Source: Bacteroidetes bacterium 47-18 (GTDB lineage Bacteria > Bacteroidota > Bacteroidia > Chitinophagales > Chitinophagaceae). Taken from it: a DNA stretch of 64,000 nt. The position numbers were made by a program, and so were the translations under genes. The notes beneath the pieces are model-generated. The model ran no database searches, was not told the DNA's origin, and saw only the letters and a list, made by a program, of their open reading frames with translations. Below are positions 33,813 through 45,381 of this stretch, piece by piece. The DNA lies in NCBI GenBank assembly GCA_001897155.1, contig MKSF01000003.1, positions 124,001 to 188,000 of the forward strand, read 5' to 3'. The stretch's first letter is position 1. Every line of letters begins with the position of its first letter.

Positions 33813-36800
33813 GAAACAACATCTCCAACAGAATATTGATGCGTTACGGATTGCTTTTACATTGGAAAAGGAGAAACGGCAAGCCACCGTAAGCGAAAGA
33901 CTGTCATTGATGCAATACAGCGGATTTGGCGGTCTTAAATTCGTTCTCAACCCCATAACGGACGAAACAGACATCAATAATTGGCGGAAAAACGACCACG
34001 ATTTATTCCCCATTACGCAGGAACTCCACCAATTATTAAAGGAAAATTCTACGGACGATAAGCAATACCGCAGGTATGTGGATAGTATGAAAAGTTCGGT
34101 ACTGACGGCTTTTTATACACCACCGCAGGTTATAGATGCCGTTTCTTCCGCATTGCGAGATAGCGGTTTGAAGATTGATAAATTCCTCGAACCCTCCGCA
34201 GGTATCGGCTCGTTTATACAATCCTTTTCCGAAAATCAACAGGTAAAAGTTACCGCCTATGAAAAGGATCTGCTGACAGGTAAAATCTTAAAGCAACTTT
34301 ATCCCGAAAGCAATATCCGCATAAGCGGTTTTGAGGAAATAAACGAAAAGGAACAAAACAGCTACGATGTCGTTGCCAGTAACATCCCTTTTGGCGATAC
34401 TTCGGTTTTCGACCTTTCTTATTCCCGAAGCCGGAACCCTGCAAAAGAGCAGGCTGCCCGAAGCATTCATAATTACTTCTTTCTGAAAGGAAATGATATG
34501 CTCCGTGAGGGTGGTTTACAGGCGTTCATTACTTCGCAAGGCGTTCAGAACAGCCCGAAGAATGAGCCGATACGCAGGGCGTTAATGGAGAGCAACAATT
34601 TGGTTTCGGTTATCCGATTACCCAACGACCTGTTTACAGACTATGCAGGTACAGAAGTCGGAAGCGACCTGATTATCCTGCAAAAGAATACGGCAAAACA
34701 AAATCTGACTGAAACGGAAGAGCTGTTTTGCCAAAGTAAACGGACCAAATACGGTACGCCAAGCAATGCTTTCTTTCAGAATGGTACGAGGGTCGTACAT
34801 ACCGACCGTAAGATTGACACCGACCCCTACGGACAACCTGCAATCATTTACACGCATAAAGACGGTTTAGACGGCATCGCCAAAGATTTGAAGCAGATGC
34901 TTTCCGAAGATTTTGGAAACCGTTTGGACTTGAACTTATACAAAGGCGAACGGAACGATGAGCCATTGATACAAATTCCTGTTACACTAACACCAAAGGT
35001 TACACCTCCGGTCGTAGATGTTGAGCCTGTAATCATTCAGCCCGAACCACAGCGTTTTACAATACCTGCAATAAGACAAGAAAGCCCACAGGAATTAAAA
35101 CAGCTAAGCATTTTCGACCTGTTTGAAAATGTGGACGAACCTTTAGCCGTGGTTACTTCATCCAAAAGAACCACACAAGCCAAAAGACAGACTGTTAAAA
35201 GAAAGCGAGGTCCAATAGGTCGTCAAACTGACCTGTTCGGTGGTGCGATGCAACAACCTTATACACCGCCAAAGCCTTACGGAACTACGAACGGAACAAC
35301 TCAAATAAACAGCAAAAAACAGGAAGCCATTGGCGATTTGTTTTCACAGGCAAATGGGAATGGCCAAGCGGATACGCCAGCCGTTCCCAACATTGCCATT
35401 AACACCATTCCCGAACCTGCTCCGTACAGTGGAGAATTGCAATCGTTCCACCGAAACGACTGCCTTGTCGTGGATAACGGTTGGGTCGGTCATCTGCAAG
35501 ATGTAGATACCGCAGACGGTACGGCTGTTTTCCACCCTTTGCAACTGCCGTCATTGCAGAAAGCAAGAGCCGAAGCGTATATCGGGGTACGTGATGTTTA
35601 CCAACAGCTTTACAACAAAGAAGCGGAACAGCAAACCGAACACAAAGAAGAAAGGGAAACCCTTAACCGCCTGTACGATGCCTTTGTCAAAAGATACGGA
35701 AACCTCAACAGTACGGACAATATCAAACTCATCAAAACGGACAGTGCAGGTAAGGAAATGCCCTATTTGGAGCGTGTTGTTGGTGGCGTGATACACAAGG
35801 CGGATATATTCAACGGTCCGGTAAGTTTTTCTACCGCAGTCATCGCAACCGACAATCCTGATGAAGCGTTAGCGGCTTCGCTGAACAAATACGGAAGCGT
35901 GGATTTGGACTATATGTCCGAAATCAGCGGTATGCCTTCCGATACGTTGAAAGAAGCCTTACACGGTCGCATTTACTACAATCCACTTCAAAAGGAATAC
36001 GAAATAGCCGAACGCTGGATTGCGGGCAACGTGGTCGAAAAGGCTAAAGAACTCCGAGGCTACATTGATAACAATCCCGATGATACCGAAGCCAAACAAA
36101 GCCTTACGGCATTGGAGGAATCCCGACCAAGGCGTATCGAATTTGAAGAACTCGATTTTAATCTCGGCGAACGGTGGATACCCACAGGGATTTACGCCCG
36201 GTTTGCATCACACCTGTTCGATGCGGAAGTCCGTATCCATTATTCCGACAGTGCTGATGACTTTTCCGTAACCTGCAAACAGAAGAACGTACTTATTTGG
36301 GATAAATATGCGGTCAAAGCCCAAAGCCGGACGTATGACGGGATTGCCCTGCTCAAACACGCCCTTGTCAATACCACGCCCGATATTTCCAAAACAGTAC
36401 AGGTTGATGGCAAGGATGTCAAGGTGCGGGATATGGAAGCCATTCAGATGGCGAATACCAAGATTGACGAAATCCGAACCGCCTTTACGGAGTGGCTTCA
36501 CGCCCAGAGCGATGAGTTCAAAACAAGGCTGACCGACCAGTACAACGATACGTTTAACTGTTTTGTTCGACCGAATTATGACGGCACACATCAGGAATTT
36601 CCGGGATTAGACCGCAAGGGATTGGAAATTGACGACCTGTATTCAAGTCAAAAAGATGCCGTTTGGATGATAAAGCTCAACAACGGTGCTATCTGCGACC
36701 ACGAAGTAGGTGCAGGAAAGACGCTGATAATGTGTACAGGTGCACAGGAAATGAAGCGTTTGGGAATGGCTCACAAACCGATGATTATCGGATTGAAAGC

Positions 36801-39249
36801 CAATATTCCCGAAATTGCGGAAGCCTACCGAAAAGCCTATCCCCACGCCAAAATCCTCTATCCGGGCATTGATGATTTTACGCCCGAAAAACGCCTGCGG
36901 ATTTTTGGCGATATTAAAAACAATGATTGGGACTGCGTGATATTGACACACGACCAATTCGGAATGATACCCCAGTCAGCCGAAATACAAAAGGAAATTC
37001 TCCAAGACGAATTGGACAGCGTAGAGGAAAACCTTGACGTGATGCGAAGTCAAGGCGATGAAGTAACGCAGTGGATGCTCAAAGGAGCGGAAAAACAAAA
37101 GGAAAACCTCGAAGTAAAGCTCAAAACCCTGCAACACGATATTGAAAACCGCAAAGATGATATAGTGGACTTCAAGATGATGGGCATAGACCATTTGTTT
37201 GTGGACGAAAGCCACCAATTCAAAAACCTAATGTTCAACACAAGACATTCGAGGGTGGCGGGCTTGGGCAATCAACAGGGAAGCCAAAAGGCACTAAACC
37301 TGCTTTTTGCTATTCGTACCATACAGGAGCGTACCCAAGCGGATATGGGGGCAACCTTTCTTTCGGGAACAACTATCAGTAATTCGCTTACCGAACTGTA
37401 CCTACTGTTCAAATACCTGCGACCAAGAGCATTGGCAAAACAGGGTATCAACTCGTTTGATGCGTGGGCGGCGATATATGCGAAGAAAACCACCGATTAC
37501 GAGTTTTCGGTGGCTAACAATATCGTGGCAAAAGAGCGTTTCCGCTACTTTATCAAAGTGCCGGAGTTGGCTCAATTCTACTCGGAAATCACGGATTACC
37601 GTACTGCGGAAATGATAGGCATTGACCGTCCCGAAAAGAACGAGATATTCTACCATATACCTCCAACTCCCGACCAGGAAGAATTTATCCAAAAGCTGAT
37701 GAAGTTTGCCGAAACAGGCAAAGGCGAATTATTAGGCAGAGCACCGTTATCCAAAAAGGAGGAAAAAGCAAAAATGCTCATCGCTACGGATTACGCCCGT
37801 AAGATGTCATTGGATATGCGAATGGTAAGCCCCCATTACCAAGACCACCCCGACAACAAGGCTTCGCATTGTGCCAAGAATATCGCCAAGTATTACCATA
37901 AGTTCAACGCACAGAAAGGTACACAATTCGTTTTCTCGGATTTGGGAACGTACAAGCCGAACGAATGGAATATCTACTCCGAAATCAAACGCAAGCTCGT
38001 AGAAGACTACGGCATACCTGCACACGAAATCCGCTTTATACAGGAGGCGAAGAACAACAAGCAACGTGAAGCACTTATCAAGGGAATGAACGACGGTACA
38101 ATCCGTGTGCTGTTCGGCTCTACGAGTATGTTAGGTACAGGTGTGAACGCACAAAAAAGAGCCGTTGCCGTACACCATTTGGATACGCCGTGGCGACCGT
38201 CCGACCTTGCCCAAAGGGACGGTCGGGCTATAAGAAAAGGTAATGAAATCGCTAAACATTTTAACAACAACAAAGTGGACGTAATTATTTATGCAGTTGA
38301 AAAATCGTTGGACAGCTACAAGTTCAACCTGCTGTTCAACAAACAGCTATTTATCGACCAACTGAAATCCAACAATCTCAGCAAACGGACGATTGACGAG
38401 GGCAGTATGGACGAAAAATCGGGAATGAACTTCTCGGAGTATGTGGCTATCCTTATGGGAAATACAGACCTGTTGGACAAAGCTAAAATAGAAAAACAGA
38501 TTGCCGGATTGGAGAGCGAACGACAAGCGTTCAACCGTTCCAAGTACAATGCTAAATACAAATTGGAAGACTATACGGCAGAATTGGACAAAGCCCAATC
38601 ACGCTTTGACCGTATGAGCCTCGATTGGAACAACCTGCAAGGGCGTATTCAAAAACGCTCGGACGGTACTGTTGCCAACCTTATCAAGTTGGACGGCTTG
38701 TCGCCCAATGCGGACATCAAACAAATCGGTACAAAGCTCAATCAGCTTGCGGACAAAGCCCGCACAGGTGGCGATTATGAAGAAATCGGAAGTTTGTACG
38801 GTTTTCAGCTTTTAGTCAAAACCGAAATGTCGCAAAAAGAGGGCGTGGATATTCGGGTAAACCGATTTCTGATACAGGGAGAGGGTAATATTAAATACAC
38901 CTACAATAACGGTGTTATTGCCAAGGACGAGAAATTGGCTTCTATGAACTTCCTTAACGCATTGGAAAAACTGCCAGGCTATATTAAGCAGGAGCAGGAG
39001 AAAATTTCCGAAATACAAAAAGATTTACCTGTACTTCGGGAAGTAATAAATGGAACCTGGTCTAAGGAAAGCCGGTTGAATGAACTCAAAACGGAACTCG
39101 CCTCCGTGGAGCGAAAAATACAACTATCTATTACTCCCGAAACCAAAGAAGAACCTGTGGAACAAACTGAAAAACAGAAAGAAGCTCCACAGGTTTCAGA
39201 AAGTATTGTACGGACAAAAGGTGTTCATCTACCACGAAGGGTGCTATAA
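33799..39249 (+). CDS. Giant N6-DNA-methylase/SNF2-type helicase of conjugative elements
   Basis: The 1816-residue protein combines several activities. Residues 90-320 form an N6-adenine methylase-like domain: [30 protein letters not shown] (AdoMet loop) and the catalytic-type [10 protein letters not shown] in place of (N/D)PP(Y/F). A Pro/Gln-rich linker (390-530) follows. A superfamily 2 helicase then has [13 protein letters not shown] near residue 970, VDESHQFKN near 1135, FLSGTTISN near 1190, and [19 protein letters not shown] with [11 protein letters not shown] near 1450-1475. A coiled-coil C-terminus ends the chain. Similar proteins occur in most elements of this class and may protect or process incoming DNA. 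The order methylase-then-helicase resembles phage DarB-like proteins. Confidence 0.85.
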   Translation: MGFSKKQHLQQNIDALRIAFTLEKEKRQATVSERLSLMQYSGFGGLKFVLNPITDETDINNWRKNDHDLFPITQELHQLLKENSTDDKQYRRYVDSMKSSVLTAFYTPPQVIDAVSSALRDSGLKIDKFLEPSAGIGSFIQSFSENQQVKVTAYEKDLLTGKILKQLYPESNIRISGFEEINEKEQNSYDVVASNIPFGDTSVFDLSYSRSRNPAKEQAARSIHNYFFLKGNDMLREGGLQAFITSQGVQNSPKNEPIRRALMESNNLVSVIRLPNDLFTDYAGTEVGSDLIILQKNTAKQNLTETEELFCQSKRTKYGTPSNAFFQNGTRVVHTDRKIDTDPYGQPAIIYTHKDGLDGIAKDLKQMLSEDFGNRLDLNLYKGERNDEPLIQIPVTLTPKVTPPVVDVEPVIIQPEPQRFTIPAIRQESPQELKQLSIFDLFENVDEPLAVVTSSKRTTQAKRQTVKRKRGPIGRQTDLFGGAMQQPYTPPKPYGTTNGTTQINSKKQEAIGDLFSQANGNGQADTPAVPNIAINTIPEPAPYSGELQSFHRNDCLVVDNGWVGHLQDVDTADGTAVFHPLQLPSLQKARAEAYIGVRDVYQQLYNKEAEQQTEHKEERETLNRLYDAFVKRYGNLNSTDNIKLIKTDSAGKEMPYLERVVGGVIHKADIFNGPVSFSTAVIATDNPDEALAASLNKYGSVDLDYMSEISGMPSDTLKEALHGRIYYNPLQKEYEIAERWIAGNVVEKAKELRGYIDNNPDDTEAKQSLTALEESRPRRIEFEELDFNLGERWIPTGIYARFASHLFDAEVRIHYSDSADDFSVTCKQKNVLIWDKYAVKAQSRTYDGIALLKHALVNTTPDISKTVQVDGKDVKVRDMEAIQMANTKIDEIRTAFTEWLHAQSDEFKTRLTDQYNDTFNCFVRPNYDGTHQEFPGLDRKGLEIDDLYSSQKDAVWMIKLNNGAICDHEVGAGKTLIMCTGAQEMKRLGMAHKPMIIGLKANIPEIAEAYRKAYPHAKILYPGIDDFTPEKRLRIFGDIKNNDWDCVILTHDQFGMIPQSAEIQKEILQDELDSVEENLDVMRSQGDEVTQWMLKGAEKQKENLEVKLKTLQHDIENRKDDIVDFKMMGIDHLFVDESHQFKNLMFNTRHSRVAGLGNQQGSQKALNLLFAIRTIQERTQADMGATFLSGTTISNSLTELYLLFKYLRPRALAKQGINSFDAWAAIYAKKTTDYEFSVANNIVAKERFRYFIKVPELAQFYSEITDYRTAEMIGIDRPEKNEIFYHIPPTPDQEEFIQKLMKFAETGKGELLGRAPLSKKEEKAKMLIATDYARKMSLDMRMVSPHYQDHPDNKASHCAKNIAKYYHKFNAQKGTQFVFSDLGTYKPNEWNIYSEIKRKLVEDYGIPAHEIRFIQEAKNNKQREALIKGMNDGTIRVLFGSTSMLGTGVNAQKRAVAVHHLDTPWRPSDLAQRDGRAIRKGNEIAKHFNNNKVDVIIYAVEKSLDSYKFNLLFNKQLFIDQLKSNNLSKRTIDEGSMDEKSGMNFSEYVAILMGNTDLLDKAKIEKQIAGLESERQAFNRSKYNAKYKLEDYTAELDKAQSRFDRMSLDWNNLQGRIQKRSDGTVANLIKLDGLSPNADIKQIGTKLNQLADKARTGGDYEEIGSLYGFQLLVKTEMSQKEGVDIRVNRFLIQGEGNIKYTYNNGVIAKDEKLASMNFLNALEKLPGYIKQEQEKISEIQKDLPVLREVINGTWSKESRLNELKTELASVERKIQLSITPETKEEPVEQTEKQKEAPQVSESIVRTKGVHLPRRVL

Positions 39250-39257
39250 AATATAAA

Positions 39258-40079
39258 TTACTTTTCGTCCTGCTCGTCCATTTTCTTTATCAGGGCTTCG
39301 CACAGGCTGTCGAGGAATTTTGTTCGGTTTATTTTACGGGCTTTCAATTCCATAAACGTATGGTAGAAATCGCCCAAATCAATATTAAAGGCACTTTCAA
39401 AGGTTTTGGCAATAAGTTTTATATCGGCATTTCCGTTGTCAAATACTCCCTTAGAATGAAGTCCATAAATCAGTTCAGTCATTGCTGTTTTGCTTGCTGT
39501 CCAATTGAGAGAAGAATTATCAAATACTTTTCGATAGTTACTATTTAGCTTGTCTTCGATATATACTTGTATCAGGTCGTTGGCAATTATTTTGGCGACT
39601 TTATAGTCGTGGGAAGTACAAAAACGATGGTCTGCCTCAAAATAAAAGGTGTCCAGCCATAACCTAATATCGTGTTTACCCCTAATAAAAAAATTCTCAT
39701 CGAGGAAAGAGTTATTGCTACGGTAGTATTTGTAAAAATCAATGTTGTTGTCAAAGAATTTTTTGAGTTTGTTCAATTCTTTAGTCAGAAAATTTTTTGT
39801 TTGCTTTTCTCCATAAGGCTTTTTTGTTTCAATTTTATATACTGCATTGTAATAGATGAGTTTGGAAACAATAGCTGGTTTTAGATATTTGAAAAATTGG
39901 ATTTCTTCATCGGTATTTTTAAAGCCATTTTTCAGAACATATTCCTTTAAATCAGACAGGCTTTGAATAATGAGTTTTATAATAGTTTCTGTTTTTTGTA
40001 TCGAGAAATCACTTTCAAATTCTAATTCGTCAATTGTCGTTATCAATTTGTTCAGAATTTCGTTGTGGATTTTTTTCAT
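39258..40079 (-). CDS. rteC: RteC family regulator (second copy)
   Basis: A 273-residue RteC homologue, about as long as the first copy at 23933 and clearly related to it. Shared stretches are EEIQFFKYLKPAIVSKLIYYN, IDFYKYYRSNNSFLDENFFI, DHRFCTSHDYKVAKIIANDL and LGDFYHTFMELKARK. It lies on the minus strand, ending 9 bases from the stop of the methylase-helicase gene. Two diverged RteC genes in one element suggest either two fused elements or separate control of the metal cargo to its right. Which one drives excision is not known. Confidence 0.85.
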   Translation of the reverse strand: MKKIHNEILNKLITTIDELEFESDFSIQKTETIIKLIIQSLSDLKEYVLKNGFKNTDEEIQFFKYLKPAIVSKLIYYNAVYKIETKKPYGEKQTKNFLTKELNKLKKFFDNNIDFYKYYRSNNSFLDENFFIRGKHDIRLWLDTFYFEADHRFCTSHDYKVAKIIANDLIQVYIEDKLNSNYRKVFDNSSLNWTASKTAMTELIYGLHSKGVFDNGNADIKLIAKTFESAFNIDLGDFYHTFMELKARKINRTKFLDSLCEALIKKMDEQDEK

Positions 40080-40325
40080 TTGTTTACATATAAATTATCG
40101 TTACGCCAATCGTTTTGTCTATATTAAATTCAAAGCTCGCTTTGAAAAATTGGGTCTGTTTCTTAAATCTATTGCCTGATAATTGGAAAATCCAATTTCT
40201 TCTTTGGCTAAAGGCAAACCTTTATCAATCTTGCAGTTATTGTCTTCAGCGTGCAAGATATTCACGGCATATTTTCCTTTGTGGAGGTTTTAAAAGTAAT
40301 CTCGCCTTGCAAAATCATTTCTTTA

Positions 40326-42824
40326 CTATCTTCTTTTTATCCATTTATACATCTCAAACCACAAAACCGAAGCCGCTGCAATTAAAAATGACATTCCTAA
40401 TTCCGGGATGTTCAACCCGGTTACGTGAAAGAAATCGGCAAAAAGTGGTATATACAATATGGCAAAAAGTAATGCCAACGTGGCTCCGATGATAACTGGA
40501 AATAAACGGTTTTTGTATTTGAAGCTGTCAAATATACTATAAACGAGAGAGCGGTTCGCCAGGCTCAAAAATATGTTGGCAAAAATTAAGGTAGTAAAAA
40601 CCATTGCTCTTGTAGTTTCTTCGTTGCTTCCTTTTTGAACGGCAAATTGATAAACGAATAATACACCTGCTGTAATTATCAGACCTTGAATAATGCTGAT
40701 GCTTAATTCTTTCCGGTTCAGAAAGGTTTCTGTCATTTTACGTGGCTTTTGTAACATTGCATTTTTCTCTATCGGTTCGTTTTCATAGACAATGGAACAG
40801 GTTGGTCCCATAATGAGCTCCAGAAAAATAACGTGTACCGGCGTAAAAATATGCGGGTAAATCCAACCTAAAAACAAAGGCAGTGAAACGGTCAGAATAA
40901 TCGGGATATGAATGGAAATGATGTACTGAATGGCTTTTTTGATATTGGCGTAAATCCGTCGCCCTGCAGCAATTCCCGTAATGAGTTTGTCTAAATCATC
41001 GTTGGTAATAACCAGTGAAGCTGCTGCTTTGGCTATTTCTGTTCCTTTGTTTCCCATAGCGACACCAATATGAGCGGCTTTCAGTGCAGGGGCATCGTTC
41101 ACACCATCACCCAACATAGCCACCACTTCTCCGTTTTGCTTCAAAGCGTTTACCATTGCCAGCTTTGCTTCGGGAAACATCCTTGTAAATAAAGTTGTTG
41201 TCTTTGAAAGCTCTATCAATTCCGCATCGGAATGATGAATGATTTCAGCACCATTAACAGCCGGAGTATGATTGATAATCCCAGCTTGACGGGCAATGGC
41301 ATTTGTGGTGTCAGCATTGTCGCCTGTAATCACTTTTACTTTAATTCCGGCATCGTAAATTTTCCGGAATACCTGCTGGATATTTTTTTTAGGTGGGTCG
41401 TAAAATACCGTAAATCCTAAAAAGTCAAAATTGAAATCCTGCTGTTTTTCGGGAAAATTGTTTCCCTTAAAATAACATTTGGCAACCCCTAATATCCGGT
41501 AACCTTGTTTGCCAAAATCACTAATATGCTGACGCAGTTTATCTTTTTCGTGTTCCGAAAGATTGGAAACAGCAAGAATGGCTTCGGGAGCACCTTTGGC
41601 TGCCACTATTCTTTCGCCTGAATGGTTTTCAAAAAGATGCGTCATCATCGGAGGCTTACCGTCCAACGGATATTCGTGTACCATTTGAAAATCTTTCCGT
41701 CGGTCATTCGGTTGAGCTTGCTCATAAATCTGATGCAGTGTTTTTTCCATCGGGTCAAACGGAACGGGTTCGCTGCTCCACATCGCAAAAGCAATGAGTT
41801 CGGATAATTCGGGTGCATTGAAACGTTCTTCGTCAAAAACCTGATTGGATTTATAATCGAAAAGGGCTTTCAGTCGCATAGAATTTTCAGTAATTGTTCC
41901 GGTTTTATCTGTACAAATTACAGTAGTGCTTCCCAGTGTTTCTACCACGCTGCTTCGCTTGATTATTATACCTTCACGCATTAGTTTCCACGCTCCCAAT
42001 GCCATAAACGTAGTGAAAGCCACGGGAATTTCTTCCGGTAAAATGGACATTGCCAAAGTTAGCCCGACCAATAGACTTTCTATAATATTACGTGATTGCC
42101 AGAAACTGTATGCCCAAACCATCAGAAAAACCACTATTCCAAAAATTGCCATCCATTTTACAAATTTGGTAATCTGGATTTGCAGTGGTGAATGCTCTTC
42201 TTTAATCTCCTGAATGGTTTTCCCGATTTTTCCCAGCTTTGTTTCTGAACCGATTTTTTCAACTTTAAAAACCGCAAGTCCTGAAACTGTCAAAGTACCG
42301 CTATATATTTTTCTATCTTCAGTATCCTGATTTTTAAACACCGAAAAACTTTCCCCTGTAAGAGAGGCTTCATTTACGGAAAAATCATTACTGTATACTA
42401 TTTCACCATCGGCATTAATCATTTTTCCTTCTTCAATAATACACAAATCGCCCACCGCAATTTCGCCAGTGGGAATTTGTATTACTTTTGAATTTCGTAT
42501 AACGGTGCTGAGTGGTTCGTTCAGTTTTTCCAGAGCTTCCAATGCCTTTTTGCTGCGATTGTCCTGATAGAATGAGATGCCTGAAACAGCTATGATTGCT
42601 CCCAACATAAAAGCCGCTTCGGAATAATTGCCCACAATCACATAGATAACAGCCACTGCAATGAGTAAAAGCAACATCGGTTCTTTGAGAATAGCCAATA
42701 ACATATTGTACCAGGTATTCTTTTTTATACTGTCTGCTTGGTTATAGCCAAATTTACTTTGAGAAATTTTTAGCTCTTCTTCCGAAAGACCTGTGAGATG
42801 TTTTGGGATATTATAGGTTGTCAT
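40326..42824 (-). CDS. Cation-translocating P-type ATPase (P2-type)
   Basis: An 832-residue pump with the Ca/Na-type N-terminal domain (LSEEELKISQSKFGYNQ) and transmembrane pairs. The actuator motif is SLTGESFSV near residue 155, and TM4 has the ion-site motif MSILPEEIP. The phosphorylated aspartate is Asp306 in ICTDKTGTITEN; nucleotide-binding KGAPEAILA and hinge MLGDGVNDAPAL follow. PEEIP, not CPC, means it is not a copper/P1B pump. It would move Ca2+ or another cation out of the cytoplasm. It closes the minus-strand metal/redox cargo block after a 98-base gap. Confidence 0.87.
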   Translation of the reverse strand: MTTYNIPKHLTGLSEEELKISQSKFGYNQADSIKKNTWYNMLLAILKEPMLLLLIAVAVIYVIVGNYSEAAFMLGAIIAVSGISFYQDNRSKKALEALEKLNEPLSTVIRNSKVIQIPTGEIAVGDLCIIEEGKMINADGEIVYSNDFSVNEASLTGESFSVFKNQDTEDRKIYSGTLTVSGLAVFKVEKIGSETKLGKIGKTIQEIKEEHSPLQIQITKFVKWMAIFGIVVFLMVWAYSFWQSRNIIESLLVGLTLAMSILPEEIPVAFTTFMALGAWKLMREGIIIKRSSVVETLGSTTVICTDKTGTITENSMRLKALFDYKSNQVFDEERFNAPELSELIAFAMWSSEPVPFDPMEKTLHQIYEQAQPNDRRKDFQMVHEYPLDGKPPMMTHLFENHSGERIVAAKGAPEAILAVSNLSEHEKDKLRQHISDFGKQGYRILGVAKCYFKGNNFPEKQQDFNFDFLGFTVFYDPPKKNIQQVFRKIYDAGIKVKVITGDNADTTNAIARQAGIINHTPAVNGAEIIHHSDAELIELSKTTTLFTRMFPEAKLAMVNALKQNGEVVAMLGDGVNDAPALKAAHIGVAMGNKGTEIAKAAASLVITNDDLDKLITGIAAGRRIYANIKKAIQYIISIHIPIILTVSLPLFLGWIYPHIFTPVHVIFLELIMGPTCSIVYENEPIEKNAMLQKPRKMTETFLNRKELSISIIQGLIITAGVLFVYQFAVQKGSNEETTRAMVFTTLIFANIFLSLANRSLVYSIFDSFKYKNRLFPVIIGATLALLFAILYIPLFADFFHVTGLNIPELGMSFLIAAASVLWFEMYKWIKRR

Positions 42825-42922
42825 ATTTTTTAATTTTAGATGATTAGTTTCAAGTATTGAAACTACTTATGGAATAACTAAATTAGTAGGTTACCAATTA
42901 TTTTTTAATACGAATTATCTAT

Positions 42923-43489
42923 TTAATCTCCGCCAATCATTTTTGACGTTATTCCTTTTTTGAATGTTAATTCTGCTATAACAATTCCTGCAAAGTGTAC
43001 CAATATAAAAATCGGAAACCAGTATATCGCCAGCTTATGTACGGTTTCCATAGGCTTTTTCAAATCCCCATCGCCCCATTTGAGATAAAATCCTGTAATA
43101 GCAGCAATGACTATAAACCAATAAAATAAGATATATATCATCCCTTGCAGACGTTCTTTTATGGACTGTGTTCCGATAAAAGGATTGGGGAAACGAGTTC
43201 CTTTCATAAGTATATAAGCAAACCTCATTAAGAAGACAAAAACGATAATATACGCTGTGTATTCGTGCCATTGCCACATAGGGCTAAGGATATCGTTGAC
43301 TATGGCCATTGTCTGTTCCTTTGTCATTACTCCGGGAGCATCCTGCTCGATAACCGCAACAATGGGCTTTCGACCCATCCATTGCATTCTTAAAAATCCG
43401 GTAATAAACAGTACCGTCATTAGAAGCCCCAAAGACCAGTGCAATATTCTATGAGTTACAGTAAACTCTTTCTTAATAATTGTTTTCAT
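42923..43489 (-). CDS. Cytochrome b561-type (cytochrome b/b6 domain) membrane protein
   Basis: A 188-residue, four-helix membrane protein. The start is set at 43487-43489 (MKTIIKKEFTVTHRILHWSL), 4 bases after the PAP2 stop; a longer frame would overlap PAP2 by 170 bases. Candidate haem ligands are His in THRILHW, His in WQWHEYTAY, His in METVHKLAIYW and His in ILVHFAG, the layout of di-haem b561 proteins. It probably shuttles electrons between quinol and a periplasmic partner. No partner oxidoreductase lies beside it. Confidence 0.78.
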   Translation of the reverse strand: MKTIIKKEFTVTHRILHWSLGLLMTVLFITGFLRMQWMGRKPIVAVIEQDAPGVMTKEQTMAIVNDILSPMWQWHEYTAYIIVFVFLMRFAYILMKGTRFPNPFIGTQSIKERLQGMIYILFYWFIVIAAITGFYLKWGDGDLKKPMETVHKLAIYWFPIFILVHFAGIVIAELTFKKGITSKMIGGD

Positions 43490-43493
43490 TGTT

Positions 43494-44243
43494 TTAAAAT
43501 GTTTTAATAATTGTAAGTCCAACAGCTTTGGATTGATAGAAAGGAACAACAGACAATGCTTCCCTTTCTTCTTTTGACGAAAACCATTTCGATGTGAAAG
43601 GAAACAGCCAATAGGCAATCTCGGTGGACAAGATACCAATACCTGCCCCCGCAACAATATCACCGACCCAATGCTTATCGTTGAATACCCTGTATATTCC
43701 TGTCATAGCTGCCAGAGGATACCCTGATATGCTAAGCCAGAAATTACTGTCCTTATATTCCCTGAACATAAAATGGGCTGATGAGAAGGCTGTAGCCGTA
43801 TGTCCGGACGGGAAAGAAAAATTATTGGAACCATCGGGGCGTTCTTCGCCTACGAATTGTTTTGTGGGCAGTACCAATGCTGCGGAGACTAATTGAGACG
43901 TAGCATAGATAATGGTTCTGTCTTTAAAATTATGCTTTCCTTTAACTCCTGCAAGATTAAGCCCATATACGGCTGCTACCGGAGCATACTGCATATAGTT
44001 GTCTATGGTTGCACCGGCAATGATATGTTCCCGTGTTTCGTAGCGTGTAGACCGGTTCAATGATTTTAAATCATCCGATAACAAACTCAATACTCCGTAT
44101 GAAATCAAAACAGAAGGAACAATCAGTTTTTTTGCCGAAAATTTATACGCTTTATCGTCAATGCTTAATGTGTCGTTGCCTCCTGTTTGAGCTTTTAAGC
44201 TCAACGCATACAGAAAAGTCATCAATAACAATACAGGCTTCAT
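43494..44243 (-). CDS. PAP2 superfamily phosphatase
   Basis: A 249-residue secreted or membrane-attached acid phosphatase-like protein. The N-terminal signal MKPVLLLMTFLYALSLKAQ is followed by the three PAP2 motifs: KQFVGEERPDG, FPSGHTATAFSSAH and RVFNDKHWVGDIVAG, with the catalytic histidines in the last two. Relatives dephosphorylate lipid phosphates such as undecaprenyl pyrophosphate. Its start is adjacent to the stop codon of the efflux adaptor gene, with cytochrome b downstream, so it is part of the metal/redox operon. Its link to metal efflux is unclear. Confidence 0.85.
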   Translation of the reverse strand: MKPVLLLMTFLYALSLKAQTGGNDTLSIDDKAYKFSAKKLIVPSVLISYGVLSLLSDDLKSLNRSTRYETREHIIAGATIDNYMQYAPVAAVYGLNLAGVKGKHNFKDRTIIYATSQLVSAALVLPTKQFVGEERPDGSNNFSFPSGHTATAFSSAHFMFREYKDSNFWLSISGYPLAAMTGIYRVFNDKHWVGDIVAGAGIGILSTEIAYWLFPFTSKWFSSKEEREALSVVPFYQSKAVGLTIIKTF

Positions 44244-44244
44244 C

Positions 44245-45372
44245 TTAATCCTCTGCGGTATTTTTTAGTGCCATTAATAAAGTATAAGCCCCTTTCTGTG
44301 CGATTTTTTTACCGCTCAATTGGTTTCCGTTGACAATCTCTATCCAACCATCGCCAGTGTTTCCGATTTCTACTGTTGTCATTCTGAAACTGTTCTTGTC
44401 CAATACTTCAAAGACGTAATGTTTTCCTTCAAACGCCAAAATGCTTTCCTCCGGGAGTGCCAATGCCTTGCTTTCGGGTATGGGAACCTCGGCATTCATA
44501 TACAGACCGGGAATAAGCTGTGCATTGCTTTCCGTGAAATGGGCGTGAACCTCCACAGCCCGGTCTTGGGAAATATTTTTACTGATCAGAATGATTTCGC
44601 CTCCGTATTTCTTTTCCGGGTGGCTGTTGGTGTATGCCGTAAGCGATTGTCCGATGCTTATTTTATCCCAATCTTTTTCAAATACTTTCAGGTTCAGATG
44701 CAGATCTTTCGGATCTACGAGTTCAAACAGCACATCCGATGGCGAAACGTATTTGCCTACATTCACAAAAACCTGCGAAACGAAACCGTCAAAAGGTGCA
44801 TACACAGATGCAGTACGTTTGATGTTGTTCACCGAAACATTAGAAGGGTTGATGTGGATCATCCGCAGTTTTTCTTCCAGTGCCTTTTGGCTGATGAGCA
44901 GCGTTTCATAATTGGCTTTTGCCTGCAAATACACTTTATCACTGCTTGCTTTACTCTGGTTCAATTGCTTCTGGCGGTGGTATTCGGCTTCTGCATTTTG
45001 CAATTGAGCCCTTGCCGTCAGGTAATCCTGTTGCAGTTGGATGAACTGGTTGTCTTCCATTACGGCGATCACTTCACCTTTTCGGAAGTGCATTCCGGGT
45101 AGCAATTTCGTGGATTTTACATATCCGCCCAATGCACTGCTCACCGACACGAGGTTTTGTGGCGGTACGTCCACCGTTCCGTTCAGTTTCAGCGTTTTGG
45201 TAACGTTTCTTTCTTGTAATTCAACTGTCGTCAGCGAGAATGCTTTTAGCTGTTCGTCCGATAGTTTCAACACATTTTCGGTAGCTTCCGTAGTGTTTTC
45301 TTCTGTTGTGTTTTCCTTATTTCCGCAACTCCATAACAGGAGCAAAACGAAAATTCCGACTATATTTTTCAT
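44245..45372 (-). CDS. RND efflux periplasmic adaptor (CusB/CzcB-type lipoprotein)
   Basis: A 375-residue membrane-fusion protein. The lipoprotein signal ends LLLLWSCGN, with the cysteine near residue 16. The order of domains is barrel-sandwich (SSALGGYVKSTKLLPGMHFR, KGEVIAVMED), a helical hairpin (residues 110-165), the matching lipoyl half (VYAPFDGFVSQVFVNVGKYV), and a beta-barrel (HLNLKVFEKDWDKISIGQSL). It bridges the inner-membrane pump and the outer-membrane channel, both in the next upstream gene. No Met-rich copper-binding N-terminus is evident, so the metal is open. Confidence 0.88.
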   Translation of the reverse strand: MKNIVGIFVLLLLWSCGNKENTTEENTTEATENVLKLSDEQLKAFSLTTVELQERNVTKTLKLNGTVDVPPQNLVSVSSALGGYVKSTKLLPGMHFRKGEVIAVMEDNQFIQLQQDYLTARAQLQNAEAEYHRQKQLNQSKASSDKVYLQAKANYETLLISQKALEEKLRMIHINPSNVSVNNIKRTASVYAPFDGFVSQVFVNVGKYVSPSDVLFELVDPKDLHLNLKVFEKDWDKISIGQSLTAYTNSHPEKKYGGEIILISKNISQDRAVEVHAHFTESNAQLIPGLYMNAEVPIPESKALALPEESILAFEGKHYVFEVLDKNSFRMTTVEIGNTGDGWIEIVNGNQLSGKKIAQKGAYTLLMALKNTAED

Positions 45373-45381
45373 TTGAATAAT

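Noticed and set aside
40080-40325. Possible small gene between the second rteC and the P-type ATPase
   Set aside because: No frame has a plausible start, length and composition; I see only AT-rich spacer.
43490-43663. 58-residue N-terminal extension of the cytochrome b gene
   Set aside because: The extension lies wholly within the PAP2 coding region and has no membrane or haem features; the ATG at 43489 gives the normal protein start.
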